Shown here piece after piece: positions 18,140 through 27,018 of a stretch of 64,000 nucleotides of DNA; positions within the stretch are counted from its first letter, which is position 1; every line of letters begins with the position of its first letter. The DNA is taken from NCBI RefSeq assembly GCF_024814355.1, contig NZ_JANUXV010000001.1, positions 434,001-498,000 on the forward strand, given 5' to 3'. A program made the translations under genes and the position numbers. The notes beneath the pieces were generated by a model. It had not been told where the DNA came from. It did no database searches and worked only from the letters and a program-made list of their open reading frames with translations. Origin of the DNA: Gleimia sp. 6138-11-ORH1. Its GTDB lineage: Bacteria; Actinomycetota; Actinomycetes; Actinomycetales; Actinomycetaceae.

Positions 18140-18978
18140 ACTCCTGCCCAACGCCTCACTTTAGGGGTGGGTAAAAGTCTCACAGGAAAAGCCAATTTTC
18201 TTAGGTAACGGTCGGTTTCCAACCAGTTTTCAGCAACCTTATTGGCGTCCTCGTCAGCAACAAAATTCCGACCAGCTAAAACCACATTGCCGCAACGCCC
18301 TCCGGCTAGTGTCTTCCCATCAGCAAATAAATAAACATCCCTAAAATGGGTTAAAGCAGCCCGAGCTTCTTCCCGCACATCAACCCCATCTCCATGCCGG
18401 CAGTTTACAAGTAAAACTCCGCCTCCTCCTAAAGCAGCGGCAGCCTGTTCATAAAAATTAGCTGACCTTAACGGCTCCGGAGTGCGCGCATCGGCAAAAA
18501 CGTCTCTGACAATCACCTGGAACTTACCGGGACGCACTCCGGCTAAAGTCACTGAAGCATCCTGCTGGCGAAGTTTCAAAGCCGGAGCTTTCGGAAGTGG
18601 GAAAAGCTCACGCACCAGATGCAAAAGTTCTCCATTTAAATCCACTGCAACCTGCCGTGAACCGGGACGCAGAGTTTCCCACGCTAACGGTAAACTACAA
18701 GCTGCCGCTCCCAAATGCAAAGCCCGTAAAGGCGCAGGAAGAGGGAAAAACGCATTCACCACGCAACTCATATACTGCATATACTCAAACTCCAGCTCTG
18801 CCGGATCTAATAAGTTCAGCGCAGAAGACTCTAAACCGTCCAGAAAAACCGTAACCCGCTGCTGGTCGACGCGCAGGCGAAATTCCACGTCTTCAACCAT
18901 TTGAGTGAACCCATCCGTTAAAGTAGGGGAAGAGACAGTAGTTTTTCTAGTTCGTTTCACAGCCATAGTTTTGACCAT
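18136..18978 (-). CDS. Spermidine-synthase-like SAM/dcSAM-binding protein
   Basis: Rossmann-fold protein of the spermidine-synthase superfamily, about 281 residues. It has a glycine-poor nucleotide loop ALHLGAAACSLPLAW near 103-117, an acidic ribose-binding AVDLNGELL, and VIVRDVFADARTPEPLRSANFYEQ matching the gate-keeping region. Many actinobacteria carry such genes without being proven polyamine producers, so substrate is unassigned. The open frame continues upstream into dinB, but homology starts near the ATG at 18978; ATG 18966 is also possible. No clear ribosome site marks either. Only about 21-33 bp separate it from the divergent dinB. Confidence 0.75.
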   Translation of the reverse strand: MVKTMAVKRTRKTTVSSPTLTDGFTQMVEDVEFRLRVDQQRVTVFLDGLESSALNLLDPAELEFEYMQYMSCVVNAFFPLPAPLRALHLGAAACSLPLAWETLRPGSRQVAVDLNGELLHLVRELFPLPKAPALKLRQQDASVTLAGVRPGKFQVIVRDVFADARTPEPLRSANFYEQAAAALGGGGVLLVNCRHGDGVDVREEARAALTHFRDVYLFADGKTLAGGRCGNVVLAGRNFVADEDANKVAENWLETDRYLRKLAFPVRLLPTPKVRRWAGV

Positions 18979-18999
18979 ACCGAAGAACTGAGGCAGAGT

Positions 19000-20214
19000 A
19001 TGTCTAACGCACCGCGCGCCCAACAAATCCCCCGCAACTGGGGAGATGACGACACAAACTGCCACATCCTCCACGTAGATATGGATTCTTTCTACGCACA
19101 AGTGGAAATGCTGGAACACCCGCAGTATAAAAACAAACCAATTATCGTAGGGCACAGCCAACCCCGGTCTGTAGTTACCGCCGCCACCTATGATCTGCGG
19201 AAACTTGGGATTCGCGCAGGAATGCCCGTCAGCCAAGCGACACGGATAGCTCCCCACGCGATAGTCACTGCTTCCCCCCGCGGAGTCTATCAACAATACT
19301 CCCAACAGGTAATGGAAGTACTCTCTACTATCACCCCAGTAGTTGAACAAATCAGTATTGACGAAGCCTTTTTAGATATTTCCGGGGCGCGCCTGCGACT
19401 GGGAAATGCTTTAAATATTGCTGCTCTAATCCGCAGTGAGATTAGAAAAAAGGTGGGGCTACCCGCCTCAGTGGGGATTGCCGAAAATAAATCAGTTGCC
19501 AAAATTGCGTCTGCTCACGCTAAACCAGATGGAGTTTTACTGATTCCCGCCAACTCTACTGCAGAGTTTTTACGTTTACTTCCGGTGGGCGCCATCTGGG
19601 GCGTAGGTAAACAAACTCAACGAGCCTTAGAAAAATATGGGATTGAAACTGTCGCCCAACTAGCTGATTTACCGATTAGACAACTCGAAAGAATCGTCGG
19701 TAAAGCTGCTGCCTATAGTTTGCATCGGTTAGCCAATGGCATTGACACCCGTAAAGTAGGTACTCCGGCGGGAGAGAAATCAATCTCGACTGAAAATACT
19801 TTCGCAACTGATTTAACTGACCCGAAGCTACTTCATAAACTGATTATCGAGTACGCGCATGACTGTGCAAAACGCCTCCGCCAAGGAGGTTGGGTATGTT
19901 GGACGGTAAGCATTAAAGTGAGGGCAGCTGATTTCACGACGGTGACTCGCTCGCGGACTTTGCGTCGTCCTACTGATTTGGGGACTGAAGTTGCTGAGGC
20001 AGCGCAGGATTTACTTAATGTTTTGGGGATTCCTCGCGGTGGGGTGCGTTTACTGGGGGTGAAAGTGGAGTCGCTTCAAGCTGCCGCGGCTGGGGTAGCT
20101 ACTTTTTTGGATGAGGAGAATCTTAATCTGGAAAAAACTGAGCGGAGTATGGATAAAGTTCATGAAAAGTTTGGCAAAGATGCGCTACGCCCGGCGAGTT
20201 TGTTAGGAGATTAG
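19000..20214 (+). CDS. dinB: DNA polymerase IV (DinB)
   Basis: Y-family translesion polymerase. Catalytic carboxylates are in HVDMDSFYAQVE (Asp27, residues 25-36) and SIDEAFLDISG near 120. The palm, fingers, helix-hairpin-helix thumb (LPVGAIWGVG) and little-finger domains follow in order, ending ALRPASLL. It is 404 residues long. Unlike other repair genes here it has no LexA-type site in its very short upstream gap. Codon use shifts inside the gene, from A/C-rich before about 19.85 kb to G/T-rich after. Usual dinB neighbours mraZ-mraW are not present; DUF3040 is. Confidence 0.95.
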   Translation: MSNAPRAQQIPRNWGDDDTNCHILHVDMDSFYAQVEMLEHPQYKNKPIIVGHSQPRSVVTAATYDLRKLGIRAGMPVSQATRIAPHAIVTASPRGVYQQYSQQVMEVLSTITPVVEQISIDEAFLDISGARLRLGNALNIAALIRSEIRKKVGLPASVGIAENKSVAKIASAHAKPDGVLLIPANSTAEFLRLLPVGAIWGVGKQTQRALEKYGIETVAQLADLPIRQLERIVGKAAAYSLHRLANGIDTRKVGTPAGEKSISTENTFATDLTDPKLLHKLIIEYAHDCAKRLRQGGWVCWTVSIKVRAADFTTVTRSRTLRRPTDLGTEVAEAAQDLLNVLGIPRGGVRLLGVKVESLQAAAAGVATFLDEENLNLEKTERSMDKVHEKFGKDALRPASLLGD

Positions 20215-20336
20215 AAATCTTTGCTTTCTTAACAGTTGTACAATTGCGCATTTTCTAAGCGGATTGCTTAAACTGGATTTATCAACTACTTTACTGGGGT
20301 GTGAGGTAGAAATGGGAAGTTGGAAGAAGACTGAAG

Positions 20337-20642
20337 ATGAGCTTATCTGAACAAGAGCGGCAGATACTGGAACAGATGGAAAAAGAGTTCCGCCAAGAAG
20401 ATCCTGCGTTGGTAGCTACTTTAGGGCTTTCTAAAGATTCCGCTGAAACTTCACAGCCGGGGCGTTTATCGCCGCGAAATTTGGCTGTGGGAGCAACCTT
20501 AGCTGTGCTAGGTTTAATTTTGCCGATTATCGGGATTACTTTAGGGGGCAAATGGTATCCGCTCGGCTTTGGCGTAACCGGTTTCGCCCTGATGGTTTAC
20601 GGGGTTTTGTTAGCTTTGCGTCCCGTAGGCAAGGGCAAATAG
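20337..20642 (+). CDS. DUF3040 family membrane protein
   Basis: This 101-residue protein has the family's N-terminal signature (LSEQERQILEQMEKEF) and an Asp/Pro segment. Two hydrophobic helices follow near residues 49-67 and 74-92 (VGATLAVLGLILPIIG, GFGVTGFALMVYGVLLA). Function is unknown. In many actinobacteria it lies between dinB and the mraZ division cluster; here only the dinB side is kept. Confidence 0.85.
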   Translation: MSLSEQERQILEQMEKEFRQEDPALVATLGLSKDSAETSQPGRLSPRNLAVGATLAVLGLILPIIGITLGGKWYPLGFGVTGFALMVYGVLLALRPVGKGK

Positions 20643-20663
20643 CTGGTTAAAAATATTTCCGAG

Positions 20664-20698
20664 GGCGCTTAACTTCTGTAAATAGTTAGTTAAGCGCC
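20664..20698 (+). terminator. Terminator after the DUF3040 gene
   Basis: GGCGCTTAACT (20664-20674) pairs with AGTTAAGCGCC (20688-20698), an 11-bp stem with a 13-nt loop, followed by TTTTG. It lies 22 bp past the DUF3040 stop. Confidence 0.8.
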
Positions 20699-20733
20699 TT
20701 TTGTGCCGGCGGGATTACTGTCGGATTTTATTA

Positions 20734-20772
20734 AAGTTGGTGGGGTGAAACAAAGTTTCACCCCACCAACTT
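20734..20772 (-). terminator. Terminator after glgC
   Basis: A perfect 18-bp stem (20734-20751 with 20755-20772) with an AAA loop lies 41 bp beyond the leftward glgC stop. The downstream T-run on the minus strand is weak, so efficiency is uncertain. Confidence 0.7.
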
Positions 20773-20813
20773 ATGATTTGCTTAAGCGGATTTTAACTAT
20801 TGGCTAAGCTAAG

Positions 20814-22058
20814 TTAAAGTCCTCGGTGAACGGTTACCCCCTTGGGGACAACGGTGATACCTGATTCTGTCACTGTGAATCCGCGGGCCCGGTCCAGATC
20901 GTGATCAATACCGATTGTGGCGCCTTCTTCAACAATCACGTTCTTATCTAAGATGGCGCGTTTAACTACCGCGGAGCGGCCAATCCGGCAGCTATCCATA
21001 ATCACAGATCCCTCAACTCGCGACCAGGAGTGGACGTGAACTAAAGGTGAAATTACAGAAGAAGATACTTCACCTCCGGAAATAATTACGCCGGGGGAAA
21101 CTAACGAGTCGGTGGCGACTCCCATACGGGTGCCTGGATCACCGTAAACGAACTTGGCTGGAGGCAGGTATCCGGGAATGTTCGTTAAAGTTGGCCACTC
21201 TTGGTTGTAAAGGTTGAATACTGGGTGGATAGAGATGAGATCCATATGTGCTTCGTAGTAGGCATCTAAAGTTCCCACATCCCGCCAGTAGTCGCGGTCA
21301 CGTTCAGTTGAACCAGGGACTTTATTGTGAATGAAGTCGTAGATACCACAACCACCATTTTCCACGAACCAAGGAACAATATCGCCGCCCATGTCGTGGC
21401 GGGAGTCTTCGCGGGAAGCATCCAGTTCAAGGGCTTCAATTAAAGCATCAGTGGTGAACACGTAGTTACCCATCGAAGCAAGGAAGGAACCCGGATCATC
21501 TGGTAAACCTTCAGCATGTTCTGGTTTTTCTTGGAATTCTTTAATCTGCCCTTCTTCGGCTTTGATAACTCCGAAAGAAGAAGAAAGGTAGAGTGGCTGG
21601 CGGATACCGGCAACTGTGCAGGGGAGACCTGATTCAATATGGTGTTCCACCATCTTAGAAAAGTCCATCCGGTAAATGTTATCGGCACCGATAATCAGGA
21701 TGTAGTCTGGGCGTTCATCATCAACGATATTCAGTGACTGGTAGATTGCGTCGGCAGAACCGAGGTACCAGTGGGGGCCGCGACGTTGCTGTGCGGGCAC
21801 TGGAGCAATATAGTCACCTAACATAGTTGACATACGCCAGGCTTTAGTAATATGTCGGTCAAGTGAATGTGACATATATTGGGTGAGAACCACAACTTTG
21901 GTATAGCCGGAATTAACAATATTCGACAGAGCGAAATCAATTAGGCGGAAATGACCACCGAAAGGAACAGCCGGCTTTGCCCGATCCTTGGTGAGTGGCA
22001 TTAGGCGCTTTCCCTCGCCGCCTGCGAGGACAATCGCCAGTACTCTTGGTTGTCTCAT
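20814..22058 (-). CDS. glgC: Glucose-1-phosphate adenylyltransferase
   Basis: Makes ADP-glucose for alpha-glucan synthesis. The N-terminal pyrophosphorylase motif is [20 protein letters not shown], with substrate-site segments [10 protein letters not shown] and [11 protein letters not shown]. The C-terminal left-handed beta-helix carries the allosteric region. I start it at ATG 22058 (414 residues, MRQPRV...), which matches the family. A longer frame begins at a TTG (22106) and adds 16 unconserved residues. It is divergent from glgA/glgM, 108 bp away, so the pair is probably co-regulated. Confidence 0.95.
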   Translation of the reverse strand: MRQPRVLAIVLAGGEGKRLMPLTKDRAKPAVPFGGHFRLIDFALSNIVNSGYTKVVVLTQYMSHSLDRHITKAWRMSTMLGDYIAPVPAQQRRGPHWYLGSADAIYQSLNIVDDERPDYILIIGADNIYRMDFSKMVEHHIESGLPCTVAGIRQPLYLSSSFGVIKAEEGQIKEFQEKPEHAEGLPDDPGSFLASMGNYVFTTDALIEALELDASREDSRHDMGGDIVPWFVENGGCGIYDFIHNKVPGSTERDRDYWRDVGTLDAYYEAHMDLISIHPVFNLYNQEWPTLTNIPGYLPPAKFVYGDPGTRMGVATDSLVSPGVIISGGEVSSSVISPLVHVHSWSRVEGSVIMDSCRIGRSAVVKRAILDKNVIVEEGATIGIDHDLDRARGFTVTESGITVVPKGVTVHRGL

Positions 22059-22166
22059 GTATTTAGGATAACTTGTTGCAAGTCTTAGCGGGGGCGGATT
22101 GAACAAGGTAACTTTAGATATGTAGAGAATTAATTCCTCAACATAATTTCTAACAGGAGAGCCAAA

Positions 22167-23390
22167 ATGCGCGTCGATTTGTTAACCAGAGAATACCCTC
22201 CTTTTATCTATGGCGGGGCCGGAGTACATGTCAATGAACTGGCGCGTGTACTACGCCCTTTAATCGATGTGCGTGTACATGCTTTTGACGGCCCGCGCCT
22301 ACCCGGCACTCCCGGAGCCGACCCGGGAGTGACAGGTTACAGTGAATTAGCTGGACTAGAAGGAACTAATCCGGCATTAAAAACCTTCGGAGTAGATTTA
22401 CAAATCGCACAGGGAGTGGCAGGCGCAGACCTGGTACACTCACACACCTGGTATGCAAATTTTGCCGGACACCTGGCCCATTTGTTACATGACGTACCCC
22501 ACGTTATTTCAGCTCATTCACTGGAACCACTGCGCCCTTGGAAAGCCGAGCAACTGGGCGGCGGCTACCGGCTTTCTTCCTTCGCAGAAAAAACTGCTTA
22601 CGAGGGCGCTGCCGGCATCATCGCGGTTTCTAACGGAATGCGTGACGATATTCTGCGCTGCTACCCGGCAGTAGACCCCGAAAAAGTACACGTGGTACAT
22701 AACGGAATTGACCTGTCGGACTGGGCTCGTCCAGAAACAGAAACTGCCCAAGCAGCAGCTCAAGCAACCTTAGGGCGGTTAGGGATTCTTCCCGATGTTC
22801 CAACCGTAGTTTTCGTAGGGCGGATTACCCGACAAAAAGGACTTCCACATCTTCTGCGCGCACTGCGACAAATCCCTGCTGATGCCCAGATTGTGCTCTG
22901 CGCCGGAGCCCCGGATACTCCAGAGATTATGGCTGAAGTTGAAGCACTGGTGGCGCAGCTGCAGGCAGAACGCCCCCTGGTACATTTAATCACCGAAATG
23001 CTTCCCCGAGAGGAACTGGTTGCCGTACTGGCAGCTGCCACCGTATTTGTGACGCCCTCGGTCTATGAACCACTTGGAATAGTCAATTTAGAAGCCATGG
23101 CAGTGAACCTGCCGGTAGTTGGAACAGCCACCGGAGGAATTCCAGATGTGATTGTAGACGGAGAAACTGGCTACCTGGTACCTATTGAACAGTTAAATGA
23201 CGGAACCGGAACCCCGGTTAATCCTGAAAAATTCCAAGCAGATTTAGCTGAACGGATTACCGCGTTACTGGAAAATCCAAAGTTAGCGAAACAAATGGGA
23301 GCAGCTGGACGTAAACGGGTGGAAGACCACTTCGCCTGGACCGCGATCGCGGAGCGAACCCTAGAGGTGTACCGCCACGTTTTACGGTAA
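22167..23390 (+). CDS. glgM: Glycosyltransferase family 4 glucan synthase, GlgA/GlgM (alpha-maltose-1-phosphate synthase type)
   Basis: Actinobacterial GT4 enzyme of about 407 residues. The founding mycobacterial member (Rv1212c) uses ADP-glucose and glucose-1-phosphate to make maltose-1-phosphate for the GlgE route. The N-terminus [17 protein letters not shown] is typical of that group. The nucleotide-sugar site is [17 protein letters not shown], and the EX7E motif is in [21 protein letters not shown] at 22155-22159 precedes the ATG. Whether it makes maltose-1-phosphate or elongates glycogen cannot be decided from sequence alone, and glgE is not in the window. Confidence 0.85.
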   Translation: MRVDLLTREYPPFIYGGAGVHVNELARVLRPLIDVRVHAFDGPRLPGTPGADPGVTGYSELAGLEGTNPALKTFGVDLQIAQGVAGADLVHSHTWYANFAGHLAHLLHDVPHVISAHSLEPLRPWKAEQLGGGYRLSSFAEKTAYEGAAGIIAVSNGMRDDILRCYPAVDPEKVHVVHNGIDLSDWARPETETAQAAAQATLGRLGILPDVPTVVFVGRITRQKGLPHLLRALRQIPADAQIVLCAGAPDTPEIMAEVEALVAQLQAERPLVHLITEMLPREELVAVLAAATVFVTPSVYEPLGIVNLEAMAVNLPVVGTATGGIPDVIVDGETGYLVPIEQLNDGTGTPVNPEKFQADLAERITALLENPKLAKQMGAAGRKRVEDHFAWTAIAERTLEVYRHVLR

Positions 23391-23399
23391 AATATTCCT

Positions 23400-24200
23400 A
23401 TGAACAACGTCGTAGACTTCCGTAATGTCAGTGTCCGCCGCGGCGGAAAATACATTCTAAAAAATGTCGATTGGACAATTGAACCGGGACAAAATTGGGT
23501 AATTCTGGGAGCCAATGGAGCGGGTAAAACTACTTTAGTGAACCTCTTAACCGGAAGAGTATTTCCCTGTTATGAGCCAGAAAACCCTGGGGAAGCAAAA
23601 GTCTTAGACTACCAGTTAGGTAAAGTTGATGTAACCGACCTTCGTACCGTAGTGGGGATTGCCTCATCACATGAGAATCATCTTTTCGATACCTACGATA
23701 CGGTTCTGAACATCGTTGTTGCCGCTCTTTATGGAAAGACTATCCGCGGTCGGGAAGCATACGACCAGGTAGATATTGAAAGAGCTAAAGATTTATTGAA
23801 AATCCTAGCTATCGATCACTTAACTGACCGTATTTTTGCCTCTCTTTCCCAAGGTGAAGCCCAACGGGTACTGATTGCCCGTGCGCTGGTAGCTGACCCA
23901 GAGATCCTGGTATTAGATGAACCCACCGCCGGCTTAGATATGGGGGCGCGGGAACTTTTACTACTGGCACTTGAAGAAATCGCGAAAGATCGTCACGCTC
24001 CCGCGTTAGTGCTAGTCACTCACCACGTAGAAGAAATCCCGGTTGGTTTCACCCACGCGATTCTTCTGAAGGAAGCACAGGTACAGGAAGCCGGACCGAT
24101 TGCCGGAGTATTAACTAATGAGAAAGTTTCCGCAACTTTCGATCTTCCCCTGGAAGTAGAACTTCGCAATGGGCGTTGGTCAGCGCGCGCCCAACACTGA
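23400..24200 (+). CDS. Orphan ABC transporter ATP-binding protein
   Basis: A 266-residue ABC ATPase with Walker A GANGAGKTT near residues 38-46, signature SLSQGEAQRVLIAR, Walker B LVLDEPTAGLD and H-loop VTHH. The start WTIEPGQNWVILGANGAGKT resembles ModF/YlmA-type ATPases. No permease or binding protein adjoins it, so partner and substrate are unknown. It starts 9 bp after glgM with no clear ribosome site, so it is probably translated from the same message. Confidence 0.85.
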   Translation: MNNVVDFRNVSVRRGGKYILKNVDWTIEPGQNWVILGANGAGKTTLVNLLTGRVFPCYEPENPGEAKVLDYQLGKVDVTDLRTVVGIASSHENHLFDTYDTVLNIVVAALYGKTIRGREAYDQVDIERAKDLLKILAIDHLTDRIFASLSQGEAQRVLIARALVADPEILVLDEPTAGLDMGARELLLLALEEIAKDRHAPALVLVTHHVEEIPVGFTHAILLKEAQVQEAGPIAGVLTNEKVSATFDLPLEVELRNGRWSARAQH

Positions 24201-24242
24201 CAGTTGGATTCAGTTTCAGCAGTTTTGGAAGGAAAGAGTTAA

Positions 24243-24677
24243 ATGTCATTTCTTTGGTGGTTCTTAATTGCCCTACTCTTAGCAGTTTTAGAAGTTATTT
24301 CAGTAGATCTTTTCTTCTTGACTTTAGCTATTGCCGCAACAGCTGCGGGAGTAGGTAGCTACTTTGGGTTAGATCTGTGGTGGCAAATTGGGATTTTCGC
24401 AGTTGTTTCTGTGGTGTTACTGCTAACGCTTCGTCCTTGGGCGCGGAAACTACTGGAAAAATCAGTGCCGGATACGAAACTTAACTTTCAAGCCCTATTA
24501 GGACAGGCAGTTCAGGTTGAAGCTGCTGTCAATGACACTGACGGGCGAGTCCGCTTAGCCGGAGACACTTGGACTGCGGTAACTAAAGACTCGCGCGTGT
24601 TAGAAGTTGGAGAAACTGCTTACGTAGTGGAAATCAAAGGTGCCACCGTAGTAGTTTCAGAACATAAACCGTTGTAA
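24243..24677 (+). CDS. NfeD-like membrane protein
   Basis: This 144-residue protein has two or three hydrophobic helices in the first 60 residues (FLWWFLIALLLAVLEVISVD, WWQIGIFAVVSVVLLL). A C-terminal OB-fold-like beta domain follows (LLGQAVQVEAAVNDTDGRV, GETAYVVEIKGATVVV). NfeD proteins pair with stomatin/SPFH proteins, and the SPFH gene follows after 29 bp. AAGGAAAG precedes the ATG. Confidence 0.88.
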   Translation: MSFLWWFLIALLLAVLEVISVDLFFLTLAIAATAAGVGSYFGLDLWWQIGIFAVVSVVLLLTLRPWARKLLEKSVPDTKLNFQALLGQAVQVEAAVNDTDGRVRLAGDTWTAVTKDSRVLEVGETAYVVEIKGATVVVSEHKPL

Positions 24678-24706
24678 GAATAATCAATAGATAAAGGAGG
24701 CGAGAT

Positions 24707-25588
24707 ATGGACGATTTTAGTTTAGGGCCAATTGTGGCGCTGGTCGCTTTGATTTTCATTGTCACCACTGTGATTCGCGCAATTCGCGTGGTTCCCCAGT
24801 CACGTGCACTGGTAATTGAACGTTTAGGTAAATTCCACTCAGAAATGTTTGCGGGCATTCACCTGCTGATCCCATTCTTTGACCGGGTAGCTTCTCAGGT
24901 GGACTTGCGTGAACAGGTGACATCCTTCCCTCCGCAGCCAGTAATTACAGCTGACAACGTAGTGGTATCTATCGACTCGGTGATTTACCACCAGGTTATG
25001 GATCCCAAGGCAGCTACCTACCAGATTGCCAACTACATTCAAGCTATCGAACAGCTCACGGTTTCTACTTTGCGTAACGTGATTGGTTCTATGGACTTAG
25101 AACAAACCCTGACTTCTCGCGACCAGATTAAAGATCAGCTTCGCGGAGTTTTGGATGAAGCCACAGGACAGTGGGGGATTCGCGTTAATCGCGTAGAAAT
25201 CAAAGCAATCGATCCACCACCATCAATCCAACAGGCGATGGAACAGCAGCTGCGAGCTGAACGCGATAAGCGTGCAGCGATTTTGAACGCTGAAGGTATC
25301 CGCCAGTCTGAGATTCTCCGCGCCGAAGGTGAAAAGCAGTCTAAGATTTTGCGTGCTGAAGGTGAAGCTCAAGCGAAGGTTTTGGAAGCTGAGGGTGAAT
25401 CCCGTGCTATCGCACAGGTTTTCGAAGCCATCCACCAAGGCGACCCAGATTCAAAACTGTTGGCATACAAGTATTTGGAAATGCTACCTGAACTTTCCAA
25501 GGGCGAAGGATCTAAGGTATGGGTAGTTCCAACCGAACTAACTGCCGCATTGAAGTCTATTTCTGATGGCTTCAACCCAAATAACTAA
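24707..25588 (+). CDS. SPFH/stomatin-family membrane protein
   Basis: A 293-residue stomatin-like protein: one N-terminal membrane helix (VALVALIFIVTTVI), the SPFH/band-7 domain (VVPQSRALVIERLG through KAIDPPPSIQQAME), then an Ala/Glu-rich coiled coil with three in-register repeats of LRAEGE(K/A)Q. Such proteins oligomerise as membrane scaffolds and act with NfeD. AAAGGAGG at 24693-24700 gives a strong ribosome site 6 nt before the ATG. Confidence 0.93.
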   Translation: MDDFSLGPIVALVALIFIVTTVIRAIRVVPQSRALVIERLGKFHSEMFAGIHLLIPFFDRVASQVDLREQVTSFPPQPVITADNVVVSIDSVIYHQVMDPKAATYQIANYIQAIEQLTVSTLRNVIGSMDLEQTLTSRDQIKDQLRGVLDEATGQWGIRVNRVEIKAIDPPPSIQQAMEQQLRAERDKRAAILNAEGIRQSEILRAEGEKQSKILRAEGEAQAKVLEAEGESRAIAQVFEAIHQGDPDSKLLAYKYLEMLPELSKGEGSKVWVVPTELTAALKSISDGFNPNN

Positions 25589-25598
25589 CTAAAATTTC

Positions 25599-25632
25599 TC
25601 AGGTCGGCTCCGTAACTCGGGAGCCGACCTGA
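25599..25632 (+). terminator. Hairpin after the stomatin gene
   Basis: TCAGGTCGGCTCC (25599-25611) pairs with GGAGCCGACCTGA (25620-25632), a 13-bp GC-rich stem with an 8-nt loop, 10 bp after the SPFH stop and 24 bp before glnA. It has no T-run, so it may be a weak terminator or part of the glnA leader. Confidence 0.6.
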
Positions 25633-25656
25633 AGAATATGTTTCAAAGTAGGACAC

Positions 25657-26994
25657 ATGGACGCGCAAAAAGAACACGTACTTAACCAGGTCGCTCAAAA
25701 GGGAATACGTTTGATCCGCCTGTGGTTTACGGACGTTTCCGGGACTCTCAAAGCAGTTGCCATTGATCCGGGTGAACTCGAAGATGCCTTCAATGAAGGT
25801 ATCGGTTTTGACGGTTCCGCCATTCAGGGGATGACCCGCGTCTATGAATCGGATATGCTTTTATTCCCCGACCCATCGACTTTCACCATTTTGCCTGCTC
25901 GCAGTGCCGACGATGAACCAGTCGCCCGCCTATTTTGCAACGTTCACACCCCGGATGGGCAACCAGCCCAGTCAGATCCGCGCGGCGTGCTATTACGCAC
26001 CCTTGAAAAAGCTAAGGCTTTGGGATTCACCGTCATGGTTCACCCTGAAGTTGAGTTCTACCTATTAAAGAACGTTAAGGACCTGAATCAGCTGGAACCA
26101 GTTGATAAAGGCGGTTACTTTGACCACGTGGCACGCGGTTCTTCTAACGATTTTCGCCGTAAAGCGGTGCGCGCACTGGAAGAAATGGGCATTGACGTGG
26201 AATTCTCTCATCATGAGGGCGGCCCAGGACAGAATGAAATAGATTTACGGGCCACAGATGCGCTTACTTCCGCTGACAATATTATGACACTGCGTACCGT
26301 GGTGGAAGAGATTGCACTACAAGAAAACCAGGTGGCAACCTTTATGCCTAAGCCGTTTAAAGATCATCCCGGCTCTGGCATGCACACCCACATTTCTTTA
26401 TTCGAGGGCGACAAAAACGCTTTTTATGACCCGTCGAATCAATATGAACTGTCCATCATTGGACGCCGCTTCATGGCGGGAGTTTTAGCTCATTCAAGGG
26501 AAATCTCGGCAATAGTCGCCCAACACGTTAATTCATATAAACGCCTCTGGGGCGGAGGGGAAGCCCCCTCATTCATTTGCTGGGGACATAATAATCGCTC
26601 TGCTTTGATTCGTGTTCCCCTGCACAAACCCGGTAAAGGACGCTCTACCCGGATCGAGTTTAGGGCCATAGATTCTGCCACAAACCCGTACCTTGCCCTG
26701 GCCGTGATCATTGCAGCTGGTTTAGCGGGGATTGAAGGAAAATATGAGCTTCCCGAAGAAGCTGAAGATGATATGTGGAGTCTTTCAGACTTAGAGCGGC
26801 GGGCATTAGGAGTCGCTCAACTGCCTCACTCACTCTCTGAAGCAATCAGCGCCATGGCCGATTCTGAGTTAGTTGCCCAAACTTTAGGTGAAGAAACTTT
26901 TGATTTCGTAATCCGCGAAAAATACTCCGAGTGGCGTGAATACCGCGCCCAAGTTACTCACTGGGAACTGGAACGTTTCCTGAGTAACTCCTAA
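25657..26994 (+). CDS. glnA: Glutamine synthetase type I (GlnA2-like)
   Basis: Makes glutamine from glutamate, ammonia and ATP. The 445-residue length and the following glnE match actinobacterial GlnA2. Motifs are GFDGSAIQG near the N-terminus, HPEVEFYLL, FMPKPFKDHPGSGMH (ATP/ammonium region), and RIEFRAIDSATNPYLALA. The usual adenylylation segment NLYDLP appears as GKYELP with its Tyr kept, so modification by the adjacent GlnE is possible but unproven. Whether it is the main nitrogen-assimilating enzyme or a GlnA2 paralogue depends on whether the genome has another glnA. Confidence 0.93.
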   Translation: MDAQKEHVLNQVAQKGIRLIRLWFTDVSGTLKAVAIDPGELEDAFNEGIGFDGSAIQGMTRVYESDMLLFPDPSTFTILPARSADDEPVARLFCNVHTPDGQPAQSDPRGVLLRTLEKAKALGFTVMVHPEVEFYLLKNVKDLNQLEPVDKGGYFDHVARGSSNDFRRKAVRALEEMGIDVEFSHHEGGPGQNEIDLRATDALTSADNIMTLRTVVEEIALQENQVATFMPKPFKDHPGSGMHTHISLFEGDKNAFYDPSNQYELSIIGRRFMAGVLAHSREISAIVAQHVNSYKRLWGGGEAPSFICWGHNNRSALIRVPLHKPGKGRSTRIEFRAIDSATNPYLALAVIIAAGLAGIEGKYELPEEAEDDMWSLSDLERRALGVAQLPHSLSEAISAMADSELVAQTLGEETFDFVIREKYSEWREYRAQVTHWELERFLSNS

Positions 26995-27018
26995 ATCCCG
27001 TTAGCCAGGTAGCAAAAG

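Noticed and set aside
18979-19350. N-terminal extension of the spermidine-synthase-like frame
   Set aside because: It lies antisense to the conserved 5' part of dinB and has no homology to the family.
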